Source: Cupriavidus sp. D39 (GTDB lineage Bacteria; Pseudomonadota; Gammaproteobacteria; Burkholderiales; Burkholderiaceae). From it: a DNA stretch of 64,000 nt. The DNA lies in assembly GCF_026627925.1 (NCBI RefSeq), contig NZ_JAPNLE010000009.1, positions 3,596,001-3,660,000 on the forward strand, given 5' to 3'. Positions 46,846-57,055 of this stretch are shown in pieces. Every line of letters starts with the position of its first letter. Positions within the stretch are counted from its first letter, which is position 1. The notes under the pieces are model-generated. The model saw only the letters and a list, made by a program, of their open reading frames with translations. It searched no databases and had not been told where the DNA came from. The translations under genes were made by a program, and so were the position numbers.

Positions 46846-47709
46846 TTATGCCTGCGCCGGCTGCGCACCACCCGCCGCCTGCAACCTCACATTCAACTCC
46901 TTCCGATACCGGTTCAAATCCTGCACCGTCTCGAAAGTGCGCTCGAACAGCAGCGACATGTTGTGCAGGATCCGCTCGATCACCTTCTTCTCCCAGCCTT
47001 CGTCGAAGCGGATCTGCTCGTCGAGCCAGTGCTCGAGCCAATCCGGATCCGGCAGGCGCGACTGGATGGTGTCGTTGGGGAACAACGCCTTGTTGACGTG
47101 CAGGTTGGTCGGGTGCAGCGGCTTTTCAGTGCGGCGGGCGGAGGCCATCAGCACGCCGATCTTGGCGAAGGCCGAGCGGGCGCTGTCGCCGAACTGGTTC
47201 AGGTATTTCTTCATGTAGCGCAGGTAGGCGCCGCCGTGGCGGGCTTCGTCCTGCGACAGGGTGCGGTAGATCTGCTTGATCACCGGCTCGGTGTGCCATT
47301 CGGCGGCACGGCGATACCAGTGGTTAAGGCGGATCTCGCCGCAGAAATGCAGCATCAGGGTTTCCAGCGGCGGGGCCGGGTCGAACTCGAAGCGCACGGC
47401 GTGCAGCTCTTCTTCGGTCGGCACCAGGTCCGGGCGGAAGCGGCGCAGGTATTCCATCAACACCAGCGAATGCTTCTGCTCTTCAAAGAACCAGATGCTC
47501 ATGAAGGCCGAAAAGTCGGAATCGTGGCGGTTGTCTCGCAGGAACATCTCGGTGGCGGGCAGGGCCGACCATTCCGTGATGGCATTCATGCGGATCGTCT
47601 TGGCCTGGTCGTCCGTGAGCAGGCTCGGATCGAAGGAATCCCAGGGGATGTCCTTGTCCATGTGCCAACGTACCGCTTCCAGCGATTTGAACAGTTCGGG
47701 GTAGAGCAT
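46846..47709 (-). CDS. Ferritin-like diiron protein
   Basis: This 287-residue helical protein has diiron-type motifs EEQKH (76-80) and DEARH (154-158), plus Glu/His in GEIRLNHW between them, as in the ferritin-like/acyl-ACP-desaturase superfamily. It is probably an oxidase or desaturase, but the substrate cannot be told. The C-terminus is a helical region ending RLQAAGGAQPAQA. It is a single gene on the minus strand and is intact. Confidence 0.8.
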   Translation of the reverse strand: MLYPELFKSLEAVRWHMDKDIPWDSFDPSLLTDDQAKTIRMNAITEWSALPATEMFLRDNRHDSDFSAFMSIWFFEEQKHSLVLMEYLRRFRPDLVPTEEELHAVRFEFDPAPPLETLMLHFCGEIRLNHWYRRAAEWHTEPVIKQIYRTLSQDEARHGGAYLRYMKKYLNQFGDSARSAFAKIGVLMASARRTEKPLHPTNLHVNKALFPNDTIQSRLPDPDWLEHWLDEQIRFDEGWEKKVIERILHNMSLLFERTFETVQDLNRYRKELNVRLQAAGGAQPAQA

Positions 47710-47928
47710 GGTAAGCCTTTGAAATTACGGGCAGATTCTACCAGATGCGAATTATTCCCAATGCCCTTTTTAAGCGCAAAGGACAGGGGTGTTTGTGGTT
47801 GAACCTGCGCGATGCCCAATTTATGGGCGAATATCGCGCCTTTCCCTTCTTTTGTTGACGCGGAAAAGAGGCCCATACGACGCTCTTGGACGGGCCCGAC
47901 GATGCGGCAAGCCTGCCGTGCCTTTAAG

Positions 47929-49170
47929 TCAGGCCGTCACACCGGCGGGTGGTTCGACATCAAGTGTAACCGTCCGTGGGGGCGTTGAGTTTGTGTCGTC
48001 GCCTTGATCGGGCGGGATGATGTCATAGAGGAACGCCGCGAGCTCGTGCTGTTGCGCCAGGACGTCTTTCTCGCCTAGGGCGATCAGTGCCTGTGTGAAC
48101 TCGGGCTCGAACAGCAGGTAGCTGGCAAAGGCCGCGCCGCGCGCCTCGGTGCCGCCCAACGGCGCCAGCAGGGCGCGCACGGTGCGGGGCAGTTGTTGCA
48201 CATGTGTCGCGGCAATGGCTTCGATGGGCTCGCTGGGCGAGATCGTCATCACCTGCACCGGGCGCCAGCCTTCGCTGTCGTTGGCGATCTCCGGCATGCG
48301 CGAGAGCAGGCTGTTGATGTGCTGCAACCGTTCCAGGTCCGCCGAAAGGCCGTCGAGGAAGATGCTGGCCAGGGCCTGGCCGCCTACCTGCGCCAGCGAC
48401 GGGTAGCCGCCGGTCGGCACGGTGTCGAACCAGCCGGGACGCTGGCGGGAGGCGGCGCCGATGGCCAGGATGCGCGAGGCGCCCAGGTGGATGGCGGGCG
48501 ACAAGGGCGACATCTGGCGCATGGTGCCGTCGCCGAACCACTCATGGTGGCCTTCCAGCTCCAGCGGCAGCGCGGGGAACAGGAAAGGGATGGAGGACGA
48601 CGCCAGCAGGTGGTCCACGCCGATCTTGGCTTCGACGGCCAGCCGCTGGCTGCGGCGCCATGGGTGGATGCGGCGATGGGACTGGTAGAAGGTGACGTGG
48701 CGCCCGGTGGTGTAAGACAGCGCCGTCACGGCAAAGGCCTGGAGGTCGCCGGCGTCCAGGCTGGCCTGCACCCGCTCGGGGTCGAACAGCTCGCCGAGCA
48801 GGCCGCCCAGCGGCGCGTTGTCGAACAGCGCCCGCGGCGCGCGCCGGATGGCCCAGCCGAAGGTCAGCGCGGAGAGCCACCGCGCGCCGGATGCGCCCAC
48901 GCCGACGATGCCGGTGCGGTAGACATCCTCGGCATGGATGCCGCTCCACAGCGCGGCCAGGCTGTCGGCCGCGGCACGGAAGTTGGCCGCGTTGATCGCC
49001 AAGCCGGCACCGTTGATGGCGCCGGCCGATGTGCCGCAGATGATGTCGAAGGGAATGCGGCCACGATCGCGGCCGTGCTGCGCGGCGATGCGGGCAAGGC
49101 CGCGCAGCACGCCAGCCTGGTAGGCGGCGCGGGCGCCGCCGCCCATCATGATCAGCGAGGTGGTCTTCAC
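47929..49170 (-). CDS. Patatin-like phospholipase
   Basis: 413 residues. The oxyanion loop GGGARAAYQAGVL, the nucleophile in ICGTSAGAINGA (GxSxG) and the dyad Asp in WFGDGTMRQ mark a catalytically complete patatin. RssA-like proteins of this kind hydrolyse acyl esters. No signal peptide is seen. It is next to the phaM-like gene in the same direction, starting about 75 bases after its stop; no functional link is evident. Confidence 0.88.
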   Translation of the reverse strand: MKTTSLIMMGGGARAAYQAGVLRGLARIAAQHGRDRGRIPFDIICGTSAGAINGAGLAINAANFRAAADSLAALWSGIHAEDVYRTGIVGVGASGARWLSALTFGWAIRRAPRALFDNAPLGGLLGELFDPERVQASLDAGDLQAFAVTALSYTTGRHVTFYQSHRRIHPWRRSQRLAVEAKIGVDHLLASSSIPFLFPALPLELEGHHEWFGDGTMRQMSPLSPAIHLGASRILAIGAASRQRPGWFDTVPTGGYPSLAQVGGQALASIFLDGLSADLERLQHINSLLSRMPEIANDSEGWRPVQVMTISPSEPIEAIAATHVQQLPRTVRALLAPLGGTEARGAAFASYLLFEPEFTQALIALGEKDVLAQQHELAAFLYDIIPPDQGDDTNSTPPRTVTLDVEPPAGVTA

Positions 49171-49245
49171 TACAGGCGTTGGCTCCGAAGTTGGATCACG
49201 GGGGGCCCTGGCGTCGCGTGGCTCGGGTGCGGGTGCGGCTCCGGC

Positions 49246-50114
49246 TCAGGACGGATCGCCGGAAGTATCGGCCGCGCCGTTGGCACTGCCTTGCGGCTCG
49301 GCGGGCTTGGCCGCCGCGGATTTCTTGCTGGCAGGGCGCGTGGCCTTGCGCGCGGGTTTGGCGGCCGGCTTGGCCGCAGCCTTGGTGCCGGCTGCCTTGC
49401 TGGCCGGCTTGTGGGCTGGCCTGGCCTTGCTGGCCGGCGCCTTGCCGTCCGGCCTGGCGGCGGGTGCGGGCGCGGCTTCCGGCGTGGCCGCGCCGGGCAT
49501 GCCAAAGGCGCCCAGCTTCCCGAATGGGGACATGCTGGCCGTTGCAGCGCTGCTGGCAATCTGGTTGAACTGTTGCTGCAGCACATCCCACCAGAGGTTG
49601 GCATCCGGCGGGGAGTGCCGTTCTGGCTGGTTTCCGGGCCGGACGCGGTGGCCGGCCCTTGCGCCTCGCCGGCTTCGGGCGCATCGGGGCCGTTGTCTTC
49701 CTCGTCCTCGTTTTCCTCGACCGTGGGCTCGGGCCAGACGCGTCGGGCTGCCGGGGGCTCCGCGGGTTGCTGGCGCGGCGCGGCGCTGGGCGAGTTGGCC
49801 GCGCGCGCCACGTTTTCCATTGCGCTTTGCATCGCCTCCGGCGAGAGCGCGGTACCGATGGTCTGCAGCGCCACCAGGGTGGCGCGCTGCACCTCCAGGC
49901 CCTGGATGGTGGTGCGCAGCAGGTTGGTGTTGAGCTGGAGCCAGCCTTCCACGGCCTTGAGATCGTGGATGCGCTTGTCGACGTCCTCCAGGTTCATCGG
50001 CGGGGTCATGGCCTGCAGGCCAGGCATCAGCCCGCCCGGCATGCCGGCGGCGCTGCCCCACATCTTGCGAAGGAACTCGAAGCCGTTGGTGAAATCTGGA
50101 ATCTGGCCGAACAT
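49246..50114 (-). CDS. phaM: PhaM-like polyhydroxyalkanoate granule protein (one frameshift)
   Basis: The N-terminal part ([39 protein letters not shown]) matches PhaM, which in C. necator binds PHB synthase and DNA and ties granules to the nucleoid. One C is missing from a CCCC run near 49610; restoring it gives [25 protein letters not shown] and then the Lys/Ala/Pro-rich DNA-binding tail ([10 protein letters not shown]), ending at 49246. A central Glu/Asp-rich stretch is present. The break is presumed to be a sequencing error. This gene is good evidence for Cupriavidus. Confidence 0.85.
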
Positions 50115-50182
50115 GGTCTCGCCTCCGGGGGTGGCAGCCGGCGGCGCCGGCTGCGGAACTGCATTGATCGGAACTACGTGCG

Positions 50183-51052
50183 TTACTCGAACTGCGGCGG
50201 CCGCTTTTGCCGCAGGCTGGCTACGCCTTCCTGCACATCGGGGCCGGCAAAGCCCATGAATTCCAGCGCCAGCGAGGCATCGAACGAGGGGCCCGCCATG
50301 CGCAGCCAGTTATTCAGCGCGTACTTGGTCCAGCGGATCGCCGTCTGCGACCCCGCGGCCAGCCGGCGCGCCACGTCGAAGGCGCGCTCGACCAGTTCCT
50401 CTTCGTCCACGGTCAGCGACACCAGCCCGATGCGCTCGGCCTCTTCGCCGCTCACCGACTCGCACAGCATCAGATAGTACTTGGCCTTGGCCATCCCGCA
50501 CAGCAGGGGCCACACGATTGCGGCATGGTCGCCCGCCGCCACGCCCAGGCGTGTATGGCCATCGACGATGCGCGCGGTCCTGGCCGCGATCGAGATATCG
50601 GCCAGCAGGCCGGCCACCAGCCCGGCGCCGACCGCCGGGCCGTGCATGGCCGACACGATCGGCTTGTCGCAATTGATCACGTTGTAGACCAGGTCCCGGG
50701 CCTCGTGCCACACGCGGGTGCGGGTGGCGAAGTCGTTGGCCATGTCTTCCACCAGGGACAGGTCGCCGCCGGCCGAAAAGCCTTTGCCTTCGCCGCGGAT
50801 CAGCGCCACGCGCACGTCCGGATCGGCCGACACGTCGCGCCAGATTTCCGCCAGCTCGCGGTGCGTATTGGCGTCAGCGGTGGCTAGCTTGCGGTTGGCG
50901 GACTGTTGCGCACCCATCACGATCTCGAGGATGGGACCATGCCGGCGCAGGGTCAGTGCCTGGTAGCGGTCGTAGCGTGGCGACAACGGCGCGTTGTCCG
51001 CCTCGGACGGATTGGAAGAGGGCGGGGAGGATTCCGGCGGGATAGCGGTCAT
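50183..51052 (-). CDS. Enoyl-CoA hydratase/isomerase family protein
   Basis: About 289 residues of crotonase fold: [18 protein letters not shown] and [21 protein letters not shown] form the oxyanion hole, followed by [23 protein letters not shown]. The start at MTAIPPESS (51052) is chosen over an earlier ATG that adds a Pro/Gly-rich leader. The exact CoA substrate is unknown. It is followed on the same strand by phaM. Confidence 0.87.
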   Translation of the reverse strand: MTAIPPESSPPSSNPSEADNAPLSPRYDRYQALTLRRHGPILEIVMGAQQSANRKLATADANTHRELAEIWRDVSADPDVRVALIRGEGKGFSAGGDLSLVEDMANDFATRTRVWHEARDLVYNVINCDKPIVSAMHGPAVGAGLVAGLLADISIAARTARIVDGHTRLGVAAGDHAAIVWPLLCGMAKAKYYLMLCESVSGEEAERIGLVSLTVDEEELVERAFDVARRLAAGSQTAIRWTKYALNNWLRMAGPSFDASLALEFMGFAGPDVQEGVASLRQKRPPQFE

Positions 51053-51232
51053 GAGGCAGCGATGGCCGTGGCCATTCCTTGGTGACGCTTGGGGGCCGGG
51101 CCGCGAGGGGCGGCCCGGGGCTCCGCCGGCAGCTGCCTGGGGCAGTCGATGGCAATTAGCCAACCGGGCGGTCGGTCAATTATAAGCACTCCCATCCACG
51201 CGCGGCCAGCGGCTGCCCGCCCAGGCCCGGTC

Positions 51233-52216
51233 TCAGTTCTTTGCCGACACCAGCTGGTCGATCGCGCCGAACACCGAGCGGCCTTGCGCATCGAACATCT
51301 CGATCTTGACCGCGTCGCCGTACTTCATGAAGCCGGTGACCGGCTGGCCGCCGTCGATGATCTCCAGCATGCGCTTCTCGGCGATGCAGCAGTAGCCCTT
51401 GCTGCGGTCGACGTTGGAGATCGTGCCCGAGCCGACGATGCTGCCGGCGCGCACATTGCGGGTCTTGCAGATATGGGCGATGAGCTGCCCGAAATCGAAC
51501 ACCATGTCGGTGCCGCAGTCGGGCGCGCCCACCTTCTTGCTGTTCCAGTGGACGGTCATCGGCAGGTGCACGCGGCGCTCGCGCCAGGCCTCGCCCAGTT
51601 CGTCGGGCGTGACCGCCACCGGCGAGAACGCCGTGGCAGGCTTGCTCTGGAAGAAGCCGAAGCCCTTGCCCAGTTCGGCGGGGATCAGGTTGCGCAGTGA
51701 CACATCGTTGGCAAGCATGATCAGCCGGATGGCGTCGGCAGCCTGCTCGGGCTTGGCGCCCATCTTGACGTCGCCGGTGATGACGGCGATCTCGGCCTCG
51801 AAGTCGATGCCGAAGGCTTCGCTGGCGCACACGATATCGTCGTGCGGGCCGATCATGTCGTCGGAGCCGCCCTGGTACATCAGCGGGTCGGTCCAGAACT
51901 CCGGCGGCATCTCGGCGCCGCGCGCGCGGCGCACCAGCTCCACATGGTTCACGTAGGCGGAGCCATCGGCCCACTGGTAGGCGCGCGGCAGCGGCGCCAT
52001 GCATGCCCTGGGGTCGAAGGCGAAGGGATGGCGCGCGCGGCCCGCGTTCAGGGCATCGGAGACGTCCTGCAACTGCGGCGCGTAGAAGTTCCAGTCGTCC
52101 AGCACGGTCTGGAGCTTGCCGGCGACATCGTTGGCGTAATGGGCGGTCTTCAGGTCGCGCGAGACAACCACGAGCTGGCCGTCGCGCGAGCCGTCCTTGA
52201 GGGTGGCGAGTTTCAT
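51233..52216 (-). CDS. Fumarylacetoacetate hydrolase family protein
   Basis: 327 residues: the N-terminal cap (MKLATLKDGSRDGQLVVVSRDL) and the FAH fold with metal-binding Glu/Asp in GIDFEAEIAVITGDVKMG and GSGTISNVDRSKGYCCIAEKR. It may hydrolyse a fumarylacetoacetate-like diketo acid in aromatic or tyrosine breakdown, but the substrate is not certain. It is near a Bug-type binding protein gene and is intact. Confidence 0.88.
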   Translation of the reverse strand: MKLATLKDGSRDGQLVVVSRDLKTAHYANDVAGKLQTVLDDWNFYAPQLQDVSDALNAGRARHPFAFDPRACMAPLPRAYQWADGSAYVNHVELVRRARGAEMPPEFWTDPLMYQGGSDDMIGPHDDIVCASEAFGIDFEAEIAVITGDVKMGAKPEQAADAIRLIMLANDVSLRNLIPAELGKGFGFFQSKPATAFSPVAVTPDELGEAWRERRVHLPMTVHWNSKKVGAPDCGTDMVFDFGQLIAHICKTRNVRAGSIVGSGTISNVDRSKGYCCIAEKRMLEIIDGGQPVTGFMKYGDAVKIEMFDAQGRSVFGAIDQLVSAKN

Positions 52217-52303
52217 GTAAGCAGTACGTTAAGGAATGAGCAGATCAAGCAGATCAAGCAGATCAAGCGGAAAAAGCACGGAAAAAGCATAAAAAGCAGC
52301 CCG

Positions 52304-53362
52304 CTAGTCTACCGTGATGCCCTTGGCCTTGATCAGTTTGCCCCAGCGCTCGGCTTCGGAGCGCGCGTACTGCGCGAATTCCTCAGGCGTGCTGGAGACC
52401 GGCTCCACGCCGATGCCCTCGAAGCGCTTTTGCACGTCGGCGCTCTTGAGCGCCTTGACCAGTTCGGCGTTCAGGCGGGTCACCACCGGCTTGGGGGTGC
52501 CGGCCGGCGCCACCACGCCTTGCCAGGCATAGGCTTCGAAGCCGGGCACGCCGGCTTCGGCCACCGTCGGCACCGCGGGCAGGGCCGTCAAGCGCTTGGG
52601 CGTGGCCACGCCCAGCGCGCGCACCTTGCCGGCCGCCACGTTTTGCTGGCCGGAGGCGAGGTCAAGGAACATCAGTTCGACCTGGCCGGCAAGCAGGTCC
52701 TGCACCGCCGGCGCGGCGCCCTTGTAGGGCACGTGCGTCATCCTGGTCTTGGTCTGATCCATAAACAGCTCCATGGCCAGGTGGTGCGGGCTGCCCGCGC
52801 CCGGCGAGGCGAAATTCACCTTGCCGGGGTTCTTCTGCACGTATTCGATGGCTTCCTTGAGCGTGCGCGCCGGGAAGTTCGGCGTTGCCACCAGGATCAG
52901 CGGAAAGCGCGCCACCATCCCCACATGCACGAAGTCCTTGTCGGCGTTGTACGGCAGCTTCTTGTACAGCGACGGATTGGCCGCCAGGGTGGCGGTATCG
53001 GCGGTCAGCAGGGTGTAGCCATCGGGCTTGCTGTGCGCCACCGCGTCGGCGCCGACAATGGTGGCCGCGCCCGGGCGGTTGTCGATCACCACCTGCTGGC
53101 CCAGCGCCGGGGTGATGGCCTGGCCCAGCGTGCGCGCCACCACGTCGGTGCCGCCGCCGGCCGGGTAGGGCACTACCCAGCGGATCGGCTGGGTGGGCCA
53201 GTTGTCGGCGGCACGGGCGGGCTGGAACGCGGCGGCGCCCAGCGTCAGCGCGGCTAGCAACGGCGCGGCGCAGGCGCGCCATGCTTGCAGGGCGGGGCGT
53301 TGGCCGAAGGGGGAAAGGCGGGTTATCTTCGTCTCCTGTAGAAAGCGGCCGCGTCGCGCCAT
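52304..53362 (-). CDS. Bug/TctC-family tricarboxylate-type binding protein
   Basis: Tripartite tricarboxylate transporter substrate-binding (Bug) protein: a signal peptide ending ...GAAAFQPARA, then NWPTQPIRWVVPYPAGGGTDVVAR, VVIDNRPGAATIVGADAVA and SPGAGSPHHLAMELFMD. It is periplasmic and binds a small organic acid. The start at MARRGRFLQE is preferred to an earlier ATG. It is divergent from the IclR regulator, which may control it. A 9-bp GCAGATCAA triplet repeat lies near 52240-52268. Confidence 0.88.
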   Translation of the reverse strand: MARRGRFLQETKITRLSPFGQRPALQAWRACAAPLLAALTLGAAAFQPARAADNWPTQPIRWVVPYPAGGGTDVVARTLGQAITPALGQQVVIDNRPGAATIVGADAVAHSKPDGYTLLTADTATLAANPSLYKKLPYNADKDFVHVGMVARFPLILVATPNFPARTLKEAIEYVQKNPGKVNFASPGAGSPHHLAMELFMDQTKTRMTHVPYKGAAPAVQDLLAGQVELMFLDLASGQQNVAAGKVRALGVATPKRLTALPAVPTVAEAGVPGFEAYAWQGVVAPAGTPKPVVTRLNAELVKALKSADVQKRFEGIGVEPVSSTPEEFAQYARSEAERWGKLIKAKGITVD

Positions 53363-53472
53363 CTGGATTGCATGGCGGCATGCCCGCGCCGGTGTTGGCC
53401 GGTGCCGAAGATATCGATTCGCCCCGACCTGTATTTGTGCGCTCAAAGTCTACCGACGGTTTAAAAATTGGT

Positions 53473-53482
53473 AAATCGATTT
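53473..53482. promoter_or_regulatory. Possible operator between the Bug and IclR genes
   Basis: AAATCGATTT is a perfect 10-bp palindrome in a short AT-rich stretch about 105 bases before the IclR start. Divergently transcribed IclR regulators often bind such sites. This is inference from symmetry and location only. Confidence 0.3.
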
Positions 53483-53586
53483 CGCTATAGTAAATTCATG
53501 GGCCGGCCAGCATGATTGCTTTGCGTGCGCGCAGCCGGAAATGTGAGTTATGCATTTCTTTTCTAATCTCTTGCCTCCGTTGCCGC

Positions 53587-54423
53587 ATGACCGAACTTGA
53601 AGAGGACGATTCCAAGCTGCGTTCCGGCATCCAGTCGATCGAGGTTGGCTTCAAGCTGCTGCAGGCGCTGGCCGCATCGCCGCGCGCCATGATGCTGCGT
53701 GACCTCGCCGCCGCCGCCGACATGAACCCGGCCAAGGCGCACCGTTACCTGGTCAGCTTCCAGCGGCTCGGCATGGTGGTGCAGGATCCGGTTGGCGGGC
53801 GCTACGACCTCGGGCCGTTCGCGCTGCAACTGGGCCTCGCCGGCCTGAACCGGCTCGATCCGGTCAAGAAGGCCCGCCCGATCCTGTCGCAATTGCGCGA
53901 CGAGATGGACCAGACCATCGGCATCGCCGTCTGGGGCAACCACGGCCCGACCATCGTGCACTGGGAGGAATCCAGCCACCCGGTCACGGTCAGCCTGCGC
54001 CTGGGCGACGTGATGCCCATGCTCAACTCCGCCACCGGCAGGCTGTACGGTGCCTACCTGCCGAAACAACAAACGCGGCCGCTGGTCGAACGGGAACTGG
54101 CGGAGCGCGGCCATGACGATATTCCGGACCTGCCACGCTCGCTGGCCGACTATGACGTGGTCTGCGAAGACGTTCGCGCCCACGGCGCGGCGCGTGTCAA
54201 AGGCGGCGTGCTGCCGGGCATCAATGCGTTCTCGATGCCGGTGTTCGACGCCAACGGCCACGTGGCGATGGCGCTGATCGTGCTGGGCGCGCAGAGCGTA
54301 TTCGATGCAGAATGGGGCGGTGCGGTCGACCGTCATGTGCGCGATATCGCCTGGCAGATTTCTTCGGAGCTTGGTTATCTTGGCGGCAGCCCGACGAGCG
54401 GGCCGAACGGCCCTCACCCGTAA
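53587..54423 (+). CDS. IclR-family transcriptional regulator
   Basis: 278 residues: winged helix-turn-helix (about 15-75; SIEVGFKLLQALAASPRAMMLRDLAAAADMNPAKAHRYLVSF) and an IclR effector domain (TIGIAVWGNHGPTIVHWEESS, LNSATGRLYGAYLP). The ATG at 53587 gives the family N-terminus. It is divergent from the Bug-protein gene and probably regulates it. The 3' end overlaps the DUF3108 gene in another frame. Confidence 0.9.
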   Translation: MTELEEDDSKLRSGIQSIEVGFKLLQALAASPRAMMLRDLAAAADMNPAKAHRYLVSFQRLGMVVQDPVGGRYDLGPFALQLGLAGLNRLDPVKKARPILSQLRDEMDQTIGIAVWGNHGPTIVHWEESSHPVTVSLRLGDVMPMLNSATGRLYGAYLPKQQTRPLVERELAERGHDDIPDLPRSLADYDVVCEDVRAHGAARVKGGVLPGINAFSMPVFDANGHVAMALIVLGAQSVFDAEWGGAVDRHVRDIAWQISSELGYLGGSPTSGPNGPHP

Positions 54424-55467
54424 GCCTACCTCGCGCCGCCTGCGCTGGGCGGTTGCGCTTGCGCTGGTGCTGGCCGCCCACCTGCTGGCAGTGCTGGGGC
54501 TGCTGCATATGCCCGGGCTGCCGCGGGACCCGACCGCGCTGCCGCCGCTCGAAGCCATCCTGCTGCCGCCGCCGGAGCCACCGGCTCCCGTGGCGCCGCC
54601 ACGCCCGGCCCCGGTCGTGCAGAAGCGGCCCCGGCGGCGCGCGCCGAGCCCACGCCCACGCCTGAGTCCCCTGTTGAAGCACCCGCCGCCCCTGAGGCGC
54701 CGCCGCTGCTTGCCACGCCGGGCGCCGGCCCTTCCATGGCGAGCGCCGCTGGCGAGGCCGGGACCAGCGCGGCGCCCGCATCTGCGCCGCCTGCCACGCA
54801 GGCCGCGGCGCCCCCCGACAACGTTCGCTATTCGGCGCCCCCATCCACGCTGCTGCATTACGCCAGCTTCGTCAACGGCGTGCAGAACCCGGATGGCCTG
54901 ATCCGCTGGCAGCACGACGGCGCGCATTACCAGCTCGCGGTGGAAACGCGCGTGTTGTGGTTCCGCTTCGCTTTTCACAGCACCGGCGCGCTCAGCGAGC
55001 GCGGCCTCGCGCCCGAGCGTTATGAGGAGAGCCGCCGCAACCGCGTCGAGGCGGCACGCTTCGATCGCGCCGCCGGGTCGCTCGTCTTCGAGGGGCGCGG
55101 CAAGCAGGAGCCGTTGCCCGCCGCGGGCCAGGACCGTTTCAGCGTGTTCCTGCAACTGGTGGGGCTGGTGCGGGGCAATCCGCAGCGCTATGCCACGCCC
55201 GGCGTGACGGAAACCTTCGATGTGGCGGATACGCGTGACCTGGAGCCCATGCAGGTGCAGTATGTGGGGGAAGAGGATGTGGATACCGGCCGCGCCACCG
55301 TGCGGGCCAAGCACTTCGTGCGCCTGCCGCGTCATGCCAACGATCGCCGGCGCGTGGAGGTGTGGCTGGCGCAGTCGCTGCAATGGATGCCGGTCAAGCT
55401 GCGCCAGACGGAGCCCGACGGCACCCAGATCGAGCTTGTCTATCGCGACAGCGAACCGCTGCACTGA
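54380..55467 (+). CDS. DUF3108 domain protein (one frameshift)
   Basis: The N-terminus is basic with a membrane helix (LRWAVALALVLAAHLLAVLGLL), then a Pro/Ala/Glu-rich linker and the DUF3108 domain (APPSTLLHYASFVNGVQNPDGLIRWQHDG ... TGALSERGLAPERYEESRRN). The frame changes near 54620; the second frame reads AEAAPAARAEPTPTPESP and joins the domain. The TTG start at 54380, with GGAG eight bases before, is a guess. The family's function is unknown; it is probably periplasmic. Confidence 0.7.
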
Positions 55468-55568
55468 GTCTTGAAGCCGTGCTCGGGCCGTCCTCAAGCC
55501 GTCCGCAAGCCGCGGCATCGGCCGCCGCTGTGGTTCACCGTGTTTTCACCAACAACCGGAGACCCGTC

Positions 55569-56411
55569 ATGAGCGCCACCCTGCCACCATCCGAAACCCG
55601 CCGCGTGCGCGTGGGCGAAATCAGCCTGCACGTTCGCATCGACGGGGGCGACGGCCCCTGGGTGGTCCTGGCGCATGCGCTGGGCGCCAATCACACCTTG
55701 TGGGACGCCACGGCGCGCCACCTGGCGCCGCGCTACCGCGTGCTGCGCTACGACCTGCGCGGGCACGGCCAGAGCGATGCGCCGATCGGCGCCTACTCGA
55801 TGATCCGCCTGGCCGACGACGTGGCCTGCCTGATGGATGCGCTGGAGGTGCCCGCCGCGCATTTCGCCGGGGTCTCGGTGGGCGGCATGATCGGCCAGAC
55901 CGCGGCCGTGCGCCATCCCGAGCGATTGCTGTCGCTGACCCTGGTCGCCACCGTCAACCGCACGCCGCTGGATGCCCACCCGATGTGGCATGAGCGCATC
56001 GGCCATGTGGAAGCGCACGGCATGGCGGGTGTTGCCGACAGCACCATGCAGCGCTGGCTCAGCGCGGCGTTCCGGGGCGCGCATCCGCAGGAGGCGGCCC
56101 GCGTGCGCGAGATGCTGCTGGCCACGCCCGTGCACGGCTACGTGGGAACCAGCCAGGCCATCATGGCATTCGACCTGGCCGGGGCGATTCCGCGCATTCA
56201 TTGCCCTACCCTGGTAGTGGCCGGCGAGGAGGACCTGGGGGCGCCGCCGGCGATGGCACGTGAGATTGCCGCCGCCATTCCCGGTGCCCGGCTCGAAATC
56301 CTGCCGCACGCCGCGCACCTTGCCCATATCGAGCAGGCCGATCGATTTCACGCCGTGCTCGATGCTTTTCTCGGCAATGCGGCTTGCGGCGCACAGTGTG
56401 ATGTACCCTGA
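55569..56411 (+). CDS. Alpha/beta hydrolase (3-oxoadipate enol-lactonase-like)
   Basis: 280 residues: oxyanion region VLAHALGANHTLWD, LRYDLRGHGQSD, nucleophile in FAGVSVGGMIGQTAAV, Asp in VVAGEEDLGAP and His in LPHAAHLAHIEQ. This is the PcaD-like pattern, though the protocatechuate genes are not nearby, so the substrate is open. It is intact. Confidence 0.85.
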   Translation: MSATLPPSETRRVRVGEISLHVRIDGGDGPWVVLAHALGANHTLWDATARHLAPRYRVLRYDLRGHGQSDAPIGAYSMIRLADDVACLMDALEVPAAHFAGVSVGGMIGQTAAVRHPERLLSLTLVATVNRTPLDAHPMWHERIGHVEAHGMAGVADSTMQRWLSAAFRGAHPQEAARVREMLLATPVHGYVGTSQAIMAFDLAGAIPRIHCPTLVVAGEEDLGAPPAMAREIAAAIPGARLEILPHAAHLAHIEQADRFHAVLDAFLGNAACGAQCDVP

Positions 56412-56662
56412 GACGAACCGTCGCTAGCAGGGCAGAACAGCGGGCGATATCTTTCCCACCAAACTCAAGAACTTGCTGGGGTGGCCGTTGCCCAACGTAG
56501 TGAGGGAACGCTTAAAACCTGCGGTTTGCCGAAGCAGAACTTGAAAACACGGCAAACACCCTCAGCTTGGAGGTGAAATCGCGGAGGGCAACCGGCCAGT
56601 GTGCCGGTTATCGAAATAATCAGTCGCCCGCCGCTTGACCCATGACAGCCAGGAGGTATGCC

Positions 56663-56920
56663 ATGCAAATGATCTACAACAGCGACAATTACTGCATTGT
56701 CGAGTTTGGTGCGGATGTCGAGCATGCGCCTCTTGCCTCTGGCGGCTATGAAATCGTGGACAAGAACCTGAAACGCGAGATTTTCCTCGGTGGCCAGATG
56801 GCCGAGAGCTTTCGCGCGGACGTGGCGCGTCTGATCGAAAGCGAGCCGTCGGTGGAAGAGGTGGATGATTTCCTTGGCAAGTTCGATACAGTGATGATTC
56901 ACCCGCTAGTGATGCACTAG
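56663..56920 (+). CDS. DUF3567 family protein
   Basis: 85 residues (MQMIYNSDNYCIVEFGADVEHAPLASGGYEIVDKN ... REIFLGGQMAESFR) matching DUF3567, a small Burkholderiales protein family of unknown function. AGGAGGT at 56651-56657 is a near-perfect ribosome-binding site six bases before the ATG. About 250 bases upstream have no gene but hold two small hairpins (GTTTGCCG/CGGCAAAC and AACCGGC/GCCGGTT). A strong terminator follows. Confidence 0.85.
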   Translation: MQMIYNSDNYCIVEFGADVEHAPLASGGYEIVDKNLKREIFLGGQMAESFRADVARLIESEPSVEEVDDFLGKFDTVMIHPLVMH

Positions 56921-56988
56921 GCTCCGCGGTTGCCTTTGCCGGCTTTCCGTCGTGCGACGGGCCGGCAAGCCAAGCCATAGAGAAAATA

Positions 56989-57022
56989 GCAAGAAGCCCG
57001 CGCACTGCGCGGGCTTCTTGCT
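56989..57022 (+). terminator. Strong hairpin terminator after DUF3567
   Basis: GCAAGAAGCCCGCGC pairs with GCGCGGGCTTCTTGC around a four-base loop. It lies between the convergent DUF3567 and rhodanese genes and could serve both. Confidence 0.85.
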
Positions 57023-57055
57023 TTCAGGATCCGTTCCCGGCCACTTCCCAGCCAT

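Noticed and set aside
52230..52300. GCAGATCAA triplet repeat as a regulatory array
   Set aside because: It has only three short copies directly before the FAH gene, best explained by slippage.
53563..55518. A 651-residue open frame on the minus strand opposite the IclR and DUF3108 genes
   Set aside because: This is the same GC-rich antisense effect; the plus-strand proteins have clear family motifs.
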